Below are positions 21,619 to 33,700 of a stretch of DNA of 64,000 bases, in pieces (the stretch's first letter is position 1; each line of letters begins with the position of its first letter). This DNA is from Skeletonema tropicum. Its lineage: Eukaryota; Bacillariophyta; Thalassiosirophyceae; Thalassiosirales; Thalassiosiraceae. The stretch spans positions 1,860,001 through 1,924,000 of the forward strand of contig CM074132.1 of assembly GCA_037178625.1 (NCBI GenBank), in the 5' to 3' direction. A model generated the notes under the pieces. The model saw only the letters and a list, made by a program, of their open reading frames with translations, was not told the origin of the DNA and did no database searches. Position numbers and translations under genes: made by a program.

Positions 21619-21916
21619 TAAAGACGGTACACTTCTTGTGATTGCAAAAGTACCGCAAAAAGTGGCGGGAAAAATTAAAAGTGCGAGAAAACCTAAAACC
21701 GTTTTTTCCCACAAAAACGACTCGCCAACATCGTGAACATCCCCACCATGACGGCATCGCTCGGCCTCAGTGTCAAGAACATCACCCCTACTACAACTAC
21801 AACCTACCATTACACGTAACAACACAACGAAATCGAAGACGAACTAAATATAAAATCGCTTTATCACTTGAGCTGATCGCTTTCAAATCATTGGCCGTAC
21901 CCAGAAATTTTAAAAC

Positions 21917-24900
21917 ATGGAGGTGGGTGCCCACGTTTGGCTCCGGTCCGACTCCTCCCAATGGGGATGGGTCCCAGCCAAAATCACTCATAAGGATGAA
22001 ATCAGCGTAAACGTCACCAAGAACGGTGAGACGACGCCTCAATCGATGGTCAAACTCACTCTGGCCGATGATAATTTGAACTACCATCGATTCAACGGCG
22101 CAAGCAGTCCTTCGGCGGCGACTCCTCAAACTCCCCTCGGCAACAACCAGAAGCAAAACCAAAGAAGCAACAGCACCAGTAGCAGCAGCAGCAGCTACAA
22201 CTTTCCAGTCGACACTTACTTCTCCACCATCCAACCCTTCTCCGTCCAAATCACCGTCGATCCCAACACACTCAAAAAAGCCGACCATCCCGACATCAAA
22301 TTACGAAATCTCCCCACCTCCTTTCAATTCTCGGGCAAGGATCCCGAGGCAGGTGTCATTTCCTCACCAAATACTCACATCACCCCCTCTGTCGTTGGCG
22401 GGGTGCACGATTTGATCGGACTGACACATCTTCATGAACCGGCGATATTGCATGCCCTGAGGTTACGGTATGATAGTGATATTATTTATACGGCCACGGG
22501 TCCTATTTTGATTGCGGTCAATCCATTCAAGGGGATGGAGTATTTGTATAGTGATGAGATTATGGAGAGTTACCGTGTCGAGGGGGAGCGAGGTGGTGGA
22601 GCTGCTAGTAGTAGTGTGATGAAGAATTCGGTTACCCCCTACAAGGGCGGTAGGAAGCATCAAGGTGGTGCCACTGAGGAGAAATTACCCCCGCATGCCT
22701 ACAAGATTGCTGATGAGGCATATCGTGCCATGATGAGGGGGTTGGAGAATTGGATATTGATGAATCAAAAAGGCGGCAGCATGAGTAGAGGCAATATCAA
22801 AAGGAAGTCGAGTAACATTGACGCAGTTGTTCCCACCAACCAGAGCATCTTGGTGAGTGGTGAGAGTGGAGCTGGCAAAACGGTCACTACCAAGATTGTC
22901 CTCAATTACTTTGCCATGCTCAGTAAGAAGATTTCCGATGATGAATACCTCCAACGTTCCTCCTCCAAACACAAACACGGGGATGGACTTAGCAAACGAT
23001 TCTCCCCACGGGCGAATGCACTCTATTCACCATCCTCCTTTGACGATGAAGAAGAACAAGTCTGTATCGAGCAGCAGGTACTTCAATCCAATCCCATCCT
23101 TGAGGCATTTGGTAATGCACGTACACTCCGCAATGACAACTCGTCACGATTTGGTAAATTTATTGATATTCAATTCACCTCCAAGGGTAAATTGAGTGGT
23201 GCAAAGATTGAAACGTATTTGTTGGAGAAGGTGAGATTGATTCACCCTTCGGTGGGGGAGAGGAATTACCATATCTTTTATCAATTCTTGGCTGGGGCGA
23301 GTGGGCAGGAATATAGTATGTATGATTTGGAGGGGATGACTGTGGATGATTTTCATCTTTTGAATCAGACGGGAACGTGTGATAGGAGGGATGGAGTGAT
23401 GGATGGTGAGATGCATGCGGATATGTTGGATGCCATGGTACGTTGTTTTGATGGATTTGACGTCCTATCCTTTTTGTGTCTATTTCTGGAAGCGAGTCCC
23501 ACTCTGACTTATCTTGAATTGCTGTTCCTTTTTTGTGACAGGTCACCATTGGATTTACCGACGAGACTATCCAGGCACTAATGCGTCTCATGATGGCAAT
23601 CCTCCATTGCGGTAACATCCAATTTACAGCCACACACGAGGCTAATACCCGAGGCATGTCTGACGCATGCACGATGGAGAGGACGCACTCATCTGTTGCC
23701 GCTGCAAGGTTGCTTGGTGTCACATTTGAGGATTTATCTGATGCATTGACGTATCGTGCCATCAAGGCCGGTAATGAGGTCGTCCATAGTCCCCTTGACA
23801 AAGTTCAGAGTGAGAAGGCATGCGAGGCACTCATGAAGGCTACGTATGGTGCTGCTTTCGATTTCATCGTGAACAAGGTCAACGAAAGCATCTCGAACGA
23901 ACAGGTGCCACACGATAGCTGCGGTGCATCAATTGGCGTCTTGGATATTTTCGGATTTGAATCCTTCGAGACGAACAACTTTGAGCAGATTTGTATTAAT
24001 TACACCAACGAGGCTCTTCAGCAGCAATTCAACAAGTACGTGTTCAAGTTGGAGCAGGATGAATATGAACGTGAGGGAATCCTTTGGAAGTTTATTTCCT
24101 TCCCTGATAATCAGGACGTTCTCGATCTCATTGATCGCAAGCACACGGGCATCCTTGCTCTATTGGATGAACAATGCATTGTCCCCAGATCCACAGACGA
24201 GAAATTTACACGTTACCTTTACGCCAAGTGTGACAAGGATACTCGCTTCAGTGCCACGAGTGCCCAGAGGGTGGACTACAAGTTTAGCATTGAGCATTAT
24301 GCTGGTCCAGTGGAGTATTCTACAGATAATTGGTTGGAGAAGAACAAGGATCAGCTACCAGCATCGAGTGCCAATCTCTTGAAGGAGACCGACTTTGATC
24401 TAGTGGCACACATTCGGCAGTACATCCGCTCCGAAGGAAAGGAGGGCCGTGGCTCTGTTGCAACCAAGTCAGTGGGTGCCCAGTTCTCCACGCAGCTCAC
24501 CCAACTCCGTTCTCGAATTGATACCACTGTTCCCCATTACATCCGTTGCCTAAAACCCAATGATGAACTCGTTCCAGATAGCTTCGATCCTAGACGGATT
24601 GTTGATCAATTGAGATGCGGTGGAGTGCTGGAGGCTGTGAGGGTCAGCCGTGCCGGCTATCCTACCCGTTACCCCCACGAGGTCTTCAAAGCTCGCTATT
24701 ACATTTTGGGCGATCCCAATGACAAGTCTATCGCCAGTCCTATCAAGAAGTGGGGCCGCGCGTCACTTAGTGAGGAGGATTCCCAAGTGAAGAAACTTGT
24801 AAGCAAGATTGCGTTCGATATTTGGGAGGCTGATCATGAGGCAATGCTGATTGCACTGGAAGAAGAGGGCGAGTTGGTAAGTCGGCTGTTGTTCGCGTTG

Positions 24901-27900
24901 TTTCTTTGTTTTCAGTCATGTAATTTCTCACTCTCGATCCAATTCTACACACTTCAGGCACGTTCAAAGATTAGGTCGCCTGATGCCAAATACATCAATG
25001 GTCACATGAACCTAGTGTCTGTGTCATCTGTCAAAACTCCCCCCGAACAAAGAAGAGCGAAGGCACTGTTGAAGAAGAGGCGCGAATCCACATCTACAGC
25101 ACTCTACGCTAAAAGCACCAGCGAAATTGCTCGTCCTCAAACTGCGGCGGAGTTCTTGTCCTTGGACTTTTCCAGCAGGTGTGCTATTGCTGGCTTGCAG
25201 CTGGGGAAGACGAAGGTGTTTTTGAGACGCGAGGCATTTGACCAAATCGAGCACCTACGCGCACAAAAGTTTGGTAAGAGTGCCGTTGAAATTCAGAGGG
25301 TCATCAGAGGAGTCCAAGCGAGGAGGTATTGTCGTTTCCTTCGGGAACAAAAGATCTGGGCAGCCTGCGTAATTCAGAGAGCCTACCGCAATCACCTTCA
25401 CTATTTGCACTACTTGAAGGTACAGGCGACGCTAGTTCCTGCCGCCATTCGGATCCAGGCAGTAGCTCGTGGTGCCAACACACGAATGTGGTTCTTTGGC
25501 ACACTTTACAGTATCATGCGCTTACAAGCTATGGTGAGGGGTTGTCAGGCCCGTGCTCATGTCGCCAGTCTTCTTGAGGAGAAGCGCCAGCCCGTTTCGT
25601 CTCCAGTTCATTCTATTGCTCACCACTCGTTGGGCCAAAACACATTTGAGGAAGATGAAGAAGTTCCAGTAAATACTGTTGATATGAATCATGATATGAA
25701 TCAACTAGTTCCTGTCAACGAGACTCAAGCAGTTGTGGAAGTAACTAGCGAATGGGTTCAACTTTGCAACTATGTCAAGGATGAGAACTGGGTCGCTGTT
25801 GAGCAGACTATTGATCAATTTCCTCACTTGGCTGAAGAGGTTGACCCAGCCAATGGAGAGATGCTACTGCATATGTTGTGCCGCCATCCAAATGTCTGGA
25901 GTTTATTGGTAGATATGGTAGTTGTATTATATGCGAAGGCGTTGATTCATAAGGATGCTATTGGTGCTTTGCCTCTTCACCATGCTGCAGCGCATGACAA
26001 TGTTGCTGCGTTGGAGATTGTTTTCAGTGCGTACAAAGAAGGGGTCAATGATGTTGATGTGGAGGGCCGTCAGCCTCTTCACGTTGCAGCTGAGTTTGAT
26101 GCTGTCGAAGGAGTCAAATTCCTTCTCGAAAAGGCACCTGAAGGCGCTTACACAATGATTCATCGTCCAAAAGGAGACAGCGGGGGAGGACTTCCGTTGC
26201 ACGTTGCATGTCGTCACCATTCTAACCTGAGCATAATCACGGGCCTTTTGGCAGAGAATTTCTCAAGTTGTAAGCGATCTGATGAAAACGGTGACCTACC
26301 ACTTCATCTGTTACTTCGCAATGGCGAAGCTGTGGAGCAAGTGACCGTCAAAACTATCTTGACCTGTTTTGCCGCCGCGGCCTCGCGTACTGACAAGAAC
26401 GGAGATTTGCCCCTGGCTATTGCCCTCAAGAGTGAATGCAACCAAAGTGTCGTCAATTACCTCTTGATGCAATACCCAGATGCAGCGAAAGTTTTGGACT
26501 CAAATGGACACACCAACTTGCATTTGGCGTTGCAGCACGGAGCTGATGACAGAACAATGCTTGGATTACTAAATCACGCTCCAGAGGTACGTTTATTTTA
26601 CTTCTATCTTTCATCTTCACACCATTCCACATCTAACATTGACTACTATTTTCATCTTACGTGACAGCTTGCAACTCACATCGACAAAGAATCAGGAATG
26701 CTTCCTATTCAGATGGCAACTGAACATGAGCATTCTCATTTTATCGTCAATCATCTGTTGAAACAAGATATGCCAATTGACATCAAGGATAAAGTCAAGG
26801 GTAATGCACAGAAGCACAAGTTCTCTTGGAACCATGTCGTATCTAATACTGATGACATGTACTTCCCTGTGATATCGAAGATTCTTCAGCAGTGTACACA
26901 GCCGCAGGTCCTTGCTTTGGCACATGTCGAAGGTCCAGATGGACGAATCGCTCTCTCCACTGCCACACCAGTGTGCAAGCATGAAATGCGTGTGATGCTA
27001 AGACTTTTCAACACACTAGAGGTCGTCAATCAGCGCCCGGCCTTTTCTAATCCAGAGAGTGATACACAGATTTTCTACGCCTTGAGGTATGATCCTCCGA
27101 AACAGAGCAGTAGTCAATGGAACCTGATCCACGAGGATAACAAAAAGGAGGGTGACTACTTAGAGGAGTGGGATGATGCATCACACGTGTCTGGATTGTC
27201 TCGCGTAAGCTCTCGATCCCACAACTCGATGTTGAGCAAGTCATCACAAGTCAACATCAACGAGAGGATGAAACAAATCAAGAAGGAGAAGGGACAGCAG
27301 GTCATCGCCAAATTGACTTCTCGGTCAGATGTAGTTGAGAGGGAATTGAAGATTCGTAAGGATTTCCAACTCTCTCGCCACTACATTCCTGCAGTGATTA
27401 GTGTCCACCACACTGTGCAGCACGCCGCTTACTCCGAGGCCATGGCTGAGCCTGGGTACTGTATTACCATGGAGGGTGCAGATACTACGGCGGAGAACCT
27501 CATGTTGGACATGAGGAAGCATGGCAAATCCTTTTCTGGAAAGATTTTAAGGAAAATTGGAGCGTCATTGCTGCATATGCATGAACATGGACTTGTGCAC
27601 TGCGACTTTGGAACTCACAATGTTGGCAAGTTTGGCAATCGTTGGAAGCTATTGGGTGTCGGGGGAAGCAAGGCGATTGGATCGCCCACTGACCCCAAGC
27701 GTGGCTTCTACCATCCTCCTGAGGCTGTGGTTGTAGAGACCAGGCGTGCTCCTCTAGGGAAGAAAGAGCTTGTTGCCAAGGTTGTCTCCATCAAAGCAAG
27801 GCCTTCCCACGACATTTGGGCATTCGGGGTTCTCATGTACGAAGCTATCTGTGGTGTTCCACTCTCGCCATATGCATGCCGCGGTAAGCGTGTGATGAAT

Positions 27901-28407
27901 GCCAACGAAATTGCCAAGGTCGGAAGGTGGGATGAAGTAAGTCTTGAGAGAGCCTTGAGACACGTGGACCCAAGTGACCATAACTCATTGAATATCCTCA
28001 GGAAGCTTCTCCACCCCAGTCTACAAGAGAGGTACTCCACTTTGAGGGAAGCTCTTGATCACCCTTTCTTCAGTGGAAGCCTCGACGATCGTGTCCTTTC
28101 AAAACAGAAGGAACCTGACGCTCAGCCAAGTCGGAAAGCTTTGCCTCCTACCCAGACCCGCCAGGTCAACAGCACACGACGTACTCGAAAAAACGGGGTC
28201 TCCGAGGGCCTTGAAGCCCTTGACCACGAGTCAGAAAATGCGAACAATGGTCAAAATGGCACTCGGAGAGAGAACAAAAAGGGTATCGCGGGAGGATTGG
28301 GCGGACTCGGCAACATGAGCGTTATGTCGAAGATGTCCGCAAGCAGCAAGATGAGCCGTGGGCTGAAGGGGTTGCGGAGTAAGGTGGGAATTAAGCATGA
28401 ATGCTGA
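21917..28407 (+). CDS. Unconventional myosin with IQ motifs, ankyrin repeats and a kinase-like domain
   Basis: Four exons, 21917-23437, 23542-24876, 24958-26586 and 26668-28407, give 2074 residues. The motor begins with an SH3-like start (VGAHVWLRSDSSQWGWVPAK). It has the P-loop GESGAGKT near residue 314, switch I NDNSSRFGKF near 405, switch II DIFGFESFE near 640, and the converter marker GGVLEAVRVSRAGYPTRY. Several IQ-like motifs follow (VEIQRVIRGVQARR, CVIQRAYRN, AIRIQAVARG, IMRLQAMVRG) at about 1055-1145 and should bind calmodulin-type light chains. Ankyrin repeats lie at about 1250-1510 (GALPLHHAAAHDN, GRQPLHVAAEFD, GLPLHVACRHH). A C-terminal kinase-like domain (about 1720-1965) has HCDFGTHNVG in the catalytic-loop position, but GVGG where DFG is expected, so activity is doubtful. 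The protein would move cargo on actin, with the ankyrin and kinase-like parts as cargo or regulatory modules (inference). Confidence 0.92.
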
Positions 28408-28690
28408 TATAGAAATAAATTGAACAGTGGTAGTGTCGGTGGATCTCGTAAGATCCCCACTAATAAAAATGAATGCTGACTATAGAAATAAATTGAACAT
28501 AAATGGTAGATGTTACAACAATTCTTTTTGTGAAAGATCAATCCATTCCTTAGAGAAATACATAACCATATCCCTTGGAACTCGTCTGAAGCGGTGTCAA
28601 AAGTTTTTCCTTTTCATTAGCATACATCATATAGTATGTGGCTTTCTGCCGATTGTGTTCACAATCCATCGAGGTACTGTTTGTTGTACT
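27287..28690 (+). repeat. Upstream copy of a 1404 bp direct duplication (myosin 3' end)
   Basis: Bases 27287-28690 recur at 34840-37014 once the 771 bp insertion at 34898-35668 is removed; both copies are then exactly 1404 bp. I saw only two differences by eye: GCA to ACA in the codon after GAGGGT, and GTGCAC to GTACAC further on. The copy covers the kinase-like exon end, the stop codon and about 280 bp of 3' flank. The retroelement sits exactly between the copies. Confidence 0.93.
28397..28499 (+). repeat. Short direct repeat across the myosin stop codon and 3' UTR
   Basis: About 30 bp starting ATGAATGCTGA and ending AAATTGAACA occurs at 28397-28426 and again at 28469-28499. The segment between holds GGATCTCGTAAGATCC, a small inverted repeat. 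The pattern is duplicated with the surrounding 1404 bp at about 36721-36823. Confidence 0.8.
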
Positions 28691-31600
28691 TTTTTTTTAC
28701 ATGATAATAAGTGATTAGTTTAGGATGGTATTCAGGAACTATTTCCTCCTACAGGGCAAGCTGGATCTGAACTTGCCCATTTTAGGTAATAAGAGGTTGT
28801 AAGTCCGCGCTCCTCTTGTCGCCTGTGCTAGGTGATGGCATGTTCCCCCTCCATCCCTCTCTCAACTGCCTTTCGACAGGTGAGAGTGAGGGTCCTCTCT
28901 CTTCCTTCGCCCCCACAGAGGTGGGGGAGAGGGGATTACTCCACACTCCATGTGTGCCAGTTGGACATCCCCGGCCCATTCTCAATGAGTGGCCGGATGC
29001 GGTGGTGCCTGTCCCGACTCCCTCTGAGCAGGAGTGACTTTGCCCGGACTCTAGGGCAAGGGACATATGCGTACCCGCACATAGAATACCATCTGGCTAC
29101 GCTGACGCTTCCATTTTTCAGCTAAGTGTGTACCCAGTTGACGCATCGCATTTAAGGCCTCTCTACCTGGCATTCCATGTCCCGACGTCGTTCAAGACAA
29201 GCCTCCTTGTACTTGCGGATTTTCTCCCTCCCTTGTTGCTTCAAGACAGCCGAAGGCGCCTTGTTGCGGTAGGAGTAGGAGCGGCAGTCCGCGTCAGTGA
29301 TAAGAGTGTCAAAGACAGTTCGACGCTGTCTCTTCCAGAAGTGGAGACCTTCACATCTCCACGCTCTTCCTTTGTTGTCACTGGGGTCGACCCATCAGTT
29401 GCGTTGTGTTGTTGCGTTGTATTTTCAGCGTTTGCTGCGGCAGCAACCTCTTCAGCAGTGCGTTGATTACTAGTGTAGATAAAGGGTTCGTAATCAACGT
29501 CACCAGGAGTAAATGCTTGCTTGCAGAAGGAGCCAAATTCCCTCGTAACATCATTGTGGCGGCAATGGACGAGACCGCCCACCTTGCATTGGAGAGCATG
29601 TTCCACCGTCATTTTTGCACCACATCCATCGCATAGGTCTGACATATCCATCGGCTTCAGGTTGTACCGGAGACGTAAGTTGTCTCGAAACTCTTCAGCC
29701 GATAGGATCGTGCCATTGAGGCGGTTTGGAACAGCCGTCAGCCAACATCCAGTCTCACAGATCCGTTCCAACCTCCTCTTGTCACCTGGTTTCTCTCTCT
29801 CCCACTGGGTGAGATAGTACTCAGCATCAAGCTTCTTCGCATCCTGCGATCCAATTCTAGCCATCATAGCTGTGTACTGGTGGGTTTTCGGGCAGAGTTC
29901 CCGACGATTGACCAGCGTTTGAACCAGGTGTTCCACCGCTTGTCGCGACGTTTTGAAGCAACCCTCAGATTGTTCCACAGGGAACCGGATTGCTAAGCCT
30001 GCATGTTTCACTGAGGAAAGCAGGTGTCGCAACTCTCCAGATAATTCCGATGGGGAGATGGAGATGCCAAAGAGAGGTGGGATAAATTTCTCTCTAATGG
30101 CAACCTTAATCGGAGCAAGAAGGGGCCCCACGTTTGGCACAATGCGCGATGTGTATGTCCATTCATTCTGAAGGTACAGTGCAAACGCTGCATAAGCCGC
30201 CTGGGGTTGAGTGTAGGCACATTTGCCAAGGACTTCCACGCAATATACCCACTCTTCCACTTTCTTCTTGACCCACTCTTCCTTCTCAGCTGCATCACCA
30301 TACACTCCACCAAGATATCAGTGGTAGCGTTCATAACTCAGTTCCAGGATGTCAGCCGCTTCAAAGGCTGCTCGTGCAGCGTCCTCATCTTGCGGCATAC
30401 AAATGTAGTGGGATTTATCTGGTTCGGATAGTATCCAACATAGGGCCCCTTTTCTTTGAGAAGCTGAAGCATAGTAGCATTATCGAGTGCAGTACCGACA
30501 CCGCCGAGATCATCAGCATACCAAGGTTGGAGAGCTCCAGGGACTTTTTCCCTTAACCATTCCGCTAGTGGCATCAGGGCGATGTCATAGCACACCATAG
30601 ACAGGCAGCACTCCTGCGTGATGCGATGCCCTCCTTGCACGCAATGACGTTAGGGTCTTCTCCCATTTCATTCCGCGTAAAGCAAAGGCTATGGTGGCGA
30701 TAGCGGTTGTAAGCTATCTTTGCGAGTGGGGGGCATCGATGGTATATCTCCCAAAACATGTTGTATCGATTGAGTTCAATGGAAGCGTTGCGAGCATCCA
30801 CTAGGAGTAGGCCATAGCCACTCCCTGGGATGTAGTGCGAGTTTTCCGTGTCAGGTTGGATGGGATATTCAGGGAAGGGTGGGGGTGTTGGGTCAGTGCT
30901 CGCTTCCTCAGTTGAGGCATCCGCCGGTGGCTCTTCATTCCATCAAACCCATCTCTATCTGCTCTGTCTTCTCCATCTCTGTTCTCCGTCCCCGGCTTAT
31001 TCGCCGCTCTTCGCATGTTCAGCCACCCACCCAATTCTGGAAATACTTCCAGAATGGCATGGGTTGCACCTTCAATGCCCGCCTGAAGTCCAGCACAGAG
31101 TTGGACGTTGTTGCAGGCGTCCCGCGCTCGCTCTTTGCACTGATCAAGGATTGTGCCAGAGATCAGCCGCATCCAGATTTCACCACAGCCCAAAGGGCGG
31201 ACACCCGGCTCCTTATATCCACTGCAAGCAGTCGCACGTGGTTGAGGGCACGGATTTTGGCATAATCCGGTCGTGCGCATCCAAGCCATGTAGCCCACTC
31301 CGTCATTTCAACTCGTAGAGCATCAGAAGCTGCTCCGTGTCGGGTAAGCCACGCTTTCAGCATTATACCATCCACTCCAGAAGGGCCTGCAGCCCCATGA
31401 AGTTTGCTAGAGTGACTCTCAATGTGATCCGCATCGACATAAACAAAAGCACCTACATCTTCTTCCTCGAAGTCCGGGGGTTTCTGGAAAACGAGGGGGT
31501 CACCTTCAGCTGGAGTCACAGGGGAGGGGAACTTTGTGTCCTCAGGACATCAATGACTGACTCCCCCGTCTTGGAGTCAAGGTCAGTTGGCTTGTACAGA

Positions 31601-31848
31601 CCACCTTGACCTTGACCTCGATCCGTCACCTCCCGGACTGCCTTCCGAATGTGACCATTTTGAAGTGTAGTTGCAAATTGACGAGCCTCCGACTCGCCTA
31701 TCCCATTGTCTCCCATGGGAAGACCCCCCAATCGTCCCGATTGTCCTTCAACTTCCACTGTTATAACCAGCGACAGAATATCTCCTTTCTCCCTGAGGTC
31801 AAGACGAGTTGTGATCAACTTTTTGATGTCTGCGCTCCTAGAGCAACC

Positions 31849-32164
31849 CAAGGGAATAACTATGGGGATACGACAGGGTCATTTTACGCGGGGCGCGCCA
31901 GAATGACTTGTTCAGAGTCGATTTCGTCACAAAAAACGAGATTTTTGCTCTGCTAGCTTTCACCATGTTAAATGATCATTCGTAATGCCCTAGTAGATCG
32001 ACGAGATTGATTCCATTCACCAGTAACAGACTGCAGTTGTGTTCTACACCCATAGCCCCACCACTTGAATGCTGGTTTGACGTCGAAATTCGCTACACTC
32101 GCTGAGAACGAGCTCTCGCAAAATCACCCATCGACACAAAACGCCGAAATCAGCATATCTTGAC
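31849..32164 (+). repeat. Left long terminal inverted repeat
   Basis: Pairs with 33395-33700 over about 310 bp, near-identical except for a handful of substitutions and a short length difference near the outer end. The inner edge is ...CATATCTTGAC. Confidence 0.88.
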
Positions 32165-33394
32165 ATCACACCACAATAATAGTCGAATCGACTCCGATGA
32201 CGATGAATATGTCATCCTATTCAATCTTTTGGATAGATTCCAAGGATTGGACGAGACGCTGGCTGCAATCAAGAAGCATGATGCCGTGAAACGATTCAAA
32301 AAGAAGCAGAGTCGTTGTGCTGTACTATCACACCTCGCTAAACGAAGTTGGTGAATAAGTAGTGAATGACTGTTGAAACAAACCGGCACACTTTTGAGTA
32401 GGAACGATGATGGGATGAAAGCTATTGTGGGTGTATGGGTTGATAATAGTAACACAAGGAAGTGCCATCTATCTTGGAAACTGGTGGGGGGGGAAGACTA
32501 TGCAAGGAAATACGATGCAATATTTTTTTGCAGCACGAGGGGGAAGAAGGCACATGTGATCAAGCGGCTCCAATATCGCACAATGATCGAGAGGAAAGTA
32601 GAGACCGCTTCATCTGTGGAAACGACATAGAATGTGCTAAGGATACGAAAAGAAGGAGGATGAATCAGCATTTGAGAAAACGAGGAACAAGCAAAGTGAT
32701 GTGCATTACGACGAAGTGTCTGTAGAAATAGGGGTCAATTAATGGATCACCTACGTCTACGTAATGACACTGAGGCACTGAAGTCAAAAGAGGATAAAAT
32801 GAACAGAGTCAGTTCGAAGAAGAAGAGGAGGGGATGATGTACATGACTTCTAGCAGCTGATTCGTGTGGCGCAGCTATGTTTGGCTCAATTAAATAATAA
32901 TATAACAGAAATTTTAAAGTAATAGAGATGAGGTGAACGAATGAATGAATATAATTAAATGTCATATTGTATACTTTATTCTGTGTCACTTTCAATACTC
33001 TGCTTCGTTGCGGAGCATGACCGGCATCAATCCTCCGTTTCCAAAGAATCGCTTCTCATTTCCACCAGCCGAGTTACATTAGAGGAGCACTGTGTGATCT
33101 CATCACCGCATGATCATTGCTTAGGTTTTGGATTACTCTTCAGCATATGTTGTTGATTCACTTGGTTCCAATACAAGATGAGAATTCGTCCGGTATCGTT
33201 GTCTATTGTAATGAGAAGATTGTTCACTTCATCTTTGTTGCGGCTCAGATCCATCGCATTCGGCATGAATTTTTAGTTACACATTGACCAAAACAAGGAC
33301 CACGAAGAATTCAAGATCTCCTTCCTCAACCTCTCACAACCCTGGAGTGTGCTGCCATGATCGTTGACTGATAGCATGCTCACGATCGGGAGGA

Positions 33395-33700
33395 GTCAAG
33401 ATATGCTGATTTCGGCGTTTTGTGTCGATGGGTGATTTTGCGAGAGCTCGTTCTCAGCGAGTGTAGCGAATTTCGACGTCAAACCAGCATTCAAGTGGTG
33501 GGGCTATGGGTGTAGAACACAACTGCAGTCTGTTACTGGTGAATGGAATCAATCTCGTCGATCTACTAGGGCATTACGAATGATCATTTAACATGGTGAA
33601 AGCTAGCAGAGCAAAAATTCTCGATTTTTGTGACGAAATCGACTCTGAACAAGTCATTCTGGCGGGAACGGCCTGTCGTATCCCCATAGTTATTCCCTTG
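33395..33700 (-). repeat. Right long terminal inverted repeat
   Basis: Reverse complement of 31849-32164. The outer end CCCTTG is followed directly by the target duplication AGCAACC. Confidence 0.88.

Larger units (their letters stand above)
16721..21630 (+). mobile_element. piggyBac-like DNA transposon with a second element nested in its right end
   Basis: The element is bounded by inverted terminal repeats. The left end reads GTACCGTC-TATCGTTTCGGCGCGGC and runs into a near-palindrome (AATAAGAGTTTAACTCTTATT). The right end, read on the reverse strand, is GTACCGTCTT-TATCGTTTCGGCGCGGC plus the same palindrome, but is interrupted by the insertion at 20257-21618. Without that insertion the element would be about 3.5 kb. 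It contains one two-exon transposase gene. The direct string ACGTAGGAATAGTACACG occurs near both ends (about 16985 and 20184). A further palindrome copy lies at about 16946-16968. No TTAA or other clear target duplication was found at the outer ends, so the exact termini are uncertain. Confidence 0.82.
31849..33700. mobile_element. 1.85 kb long-inverted-repeat transposon inserted in the retroelement
   Basis: The ends are inverted repeats of about 310 bp (31849-32164 and 33395-33700), beginning CAAGGGAATAACTATGGGG. They are flanked by a 7 bp direct duplication AGCAACC (31842-31848 and 33701-33707). The retroelement's coding sequence continues on either side, confirming an insertion. The two repeats differ at several sites, including a small indel block near their outer 30-50 bp. 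The 1.2 kb centre has only short frames, for example one starting at 32160 (MTSHHNNSRIDSDDDEY). I see no complete transposase, so it is probably non-autonomous. The superfamily is not identified; a 7 bp duplication is unusual. Confidence 0.88.

Noticed and set aside
21566..21825. Two reverse frames of 63-70 codons upstream of the myosin
   Set aside because: They cross the boundary of the nested transposon and the piggyBac end, so they cannot be an ancestral gene.
28782..29125. Short frames on both strands at the 3' end of the retroelement
   Set aside because: They lie in the element's 3' untranslated part and show no protein-like conservation.
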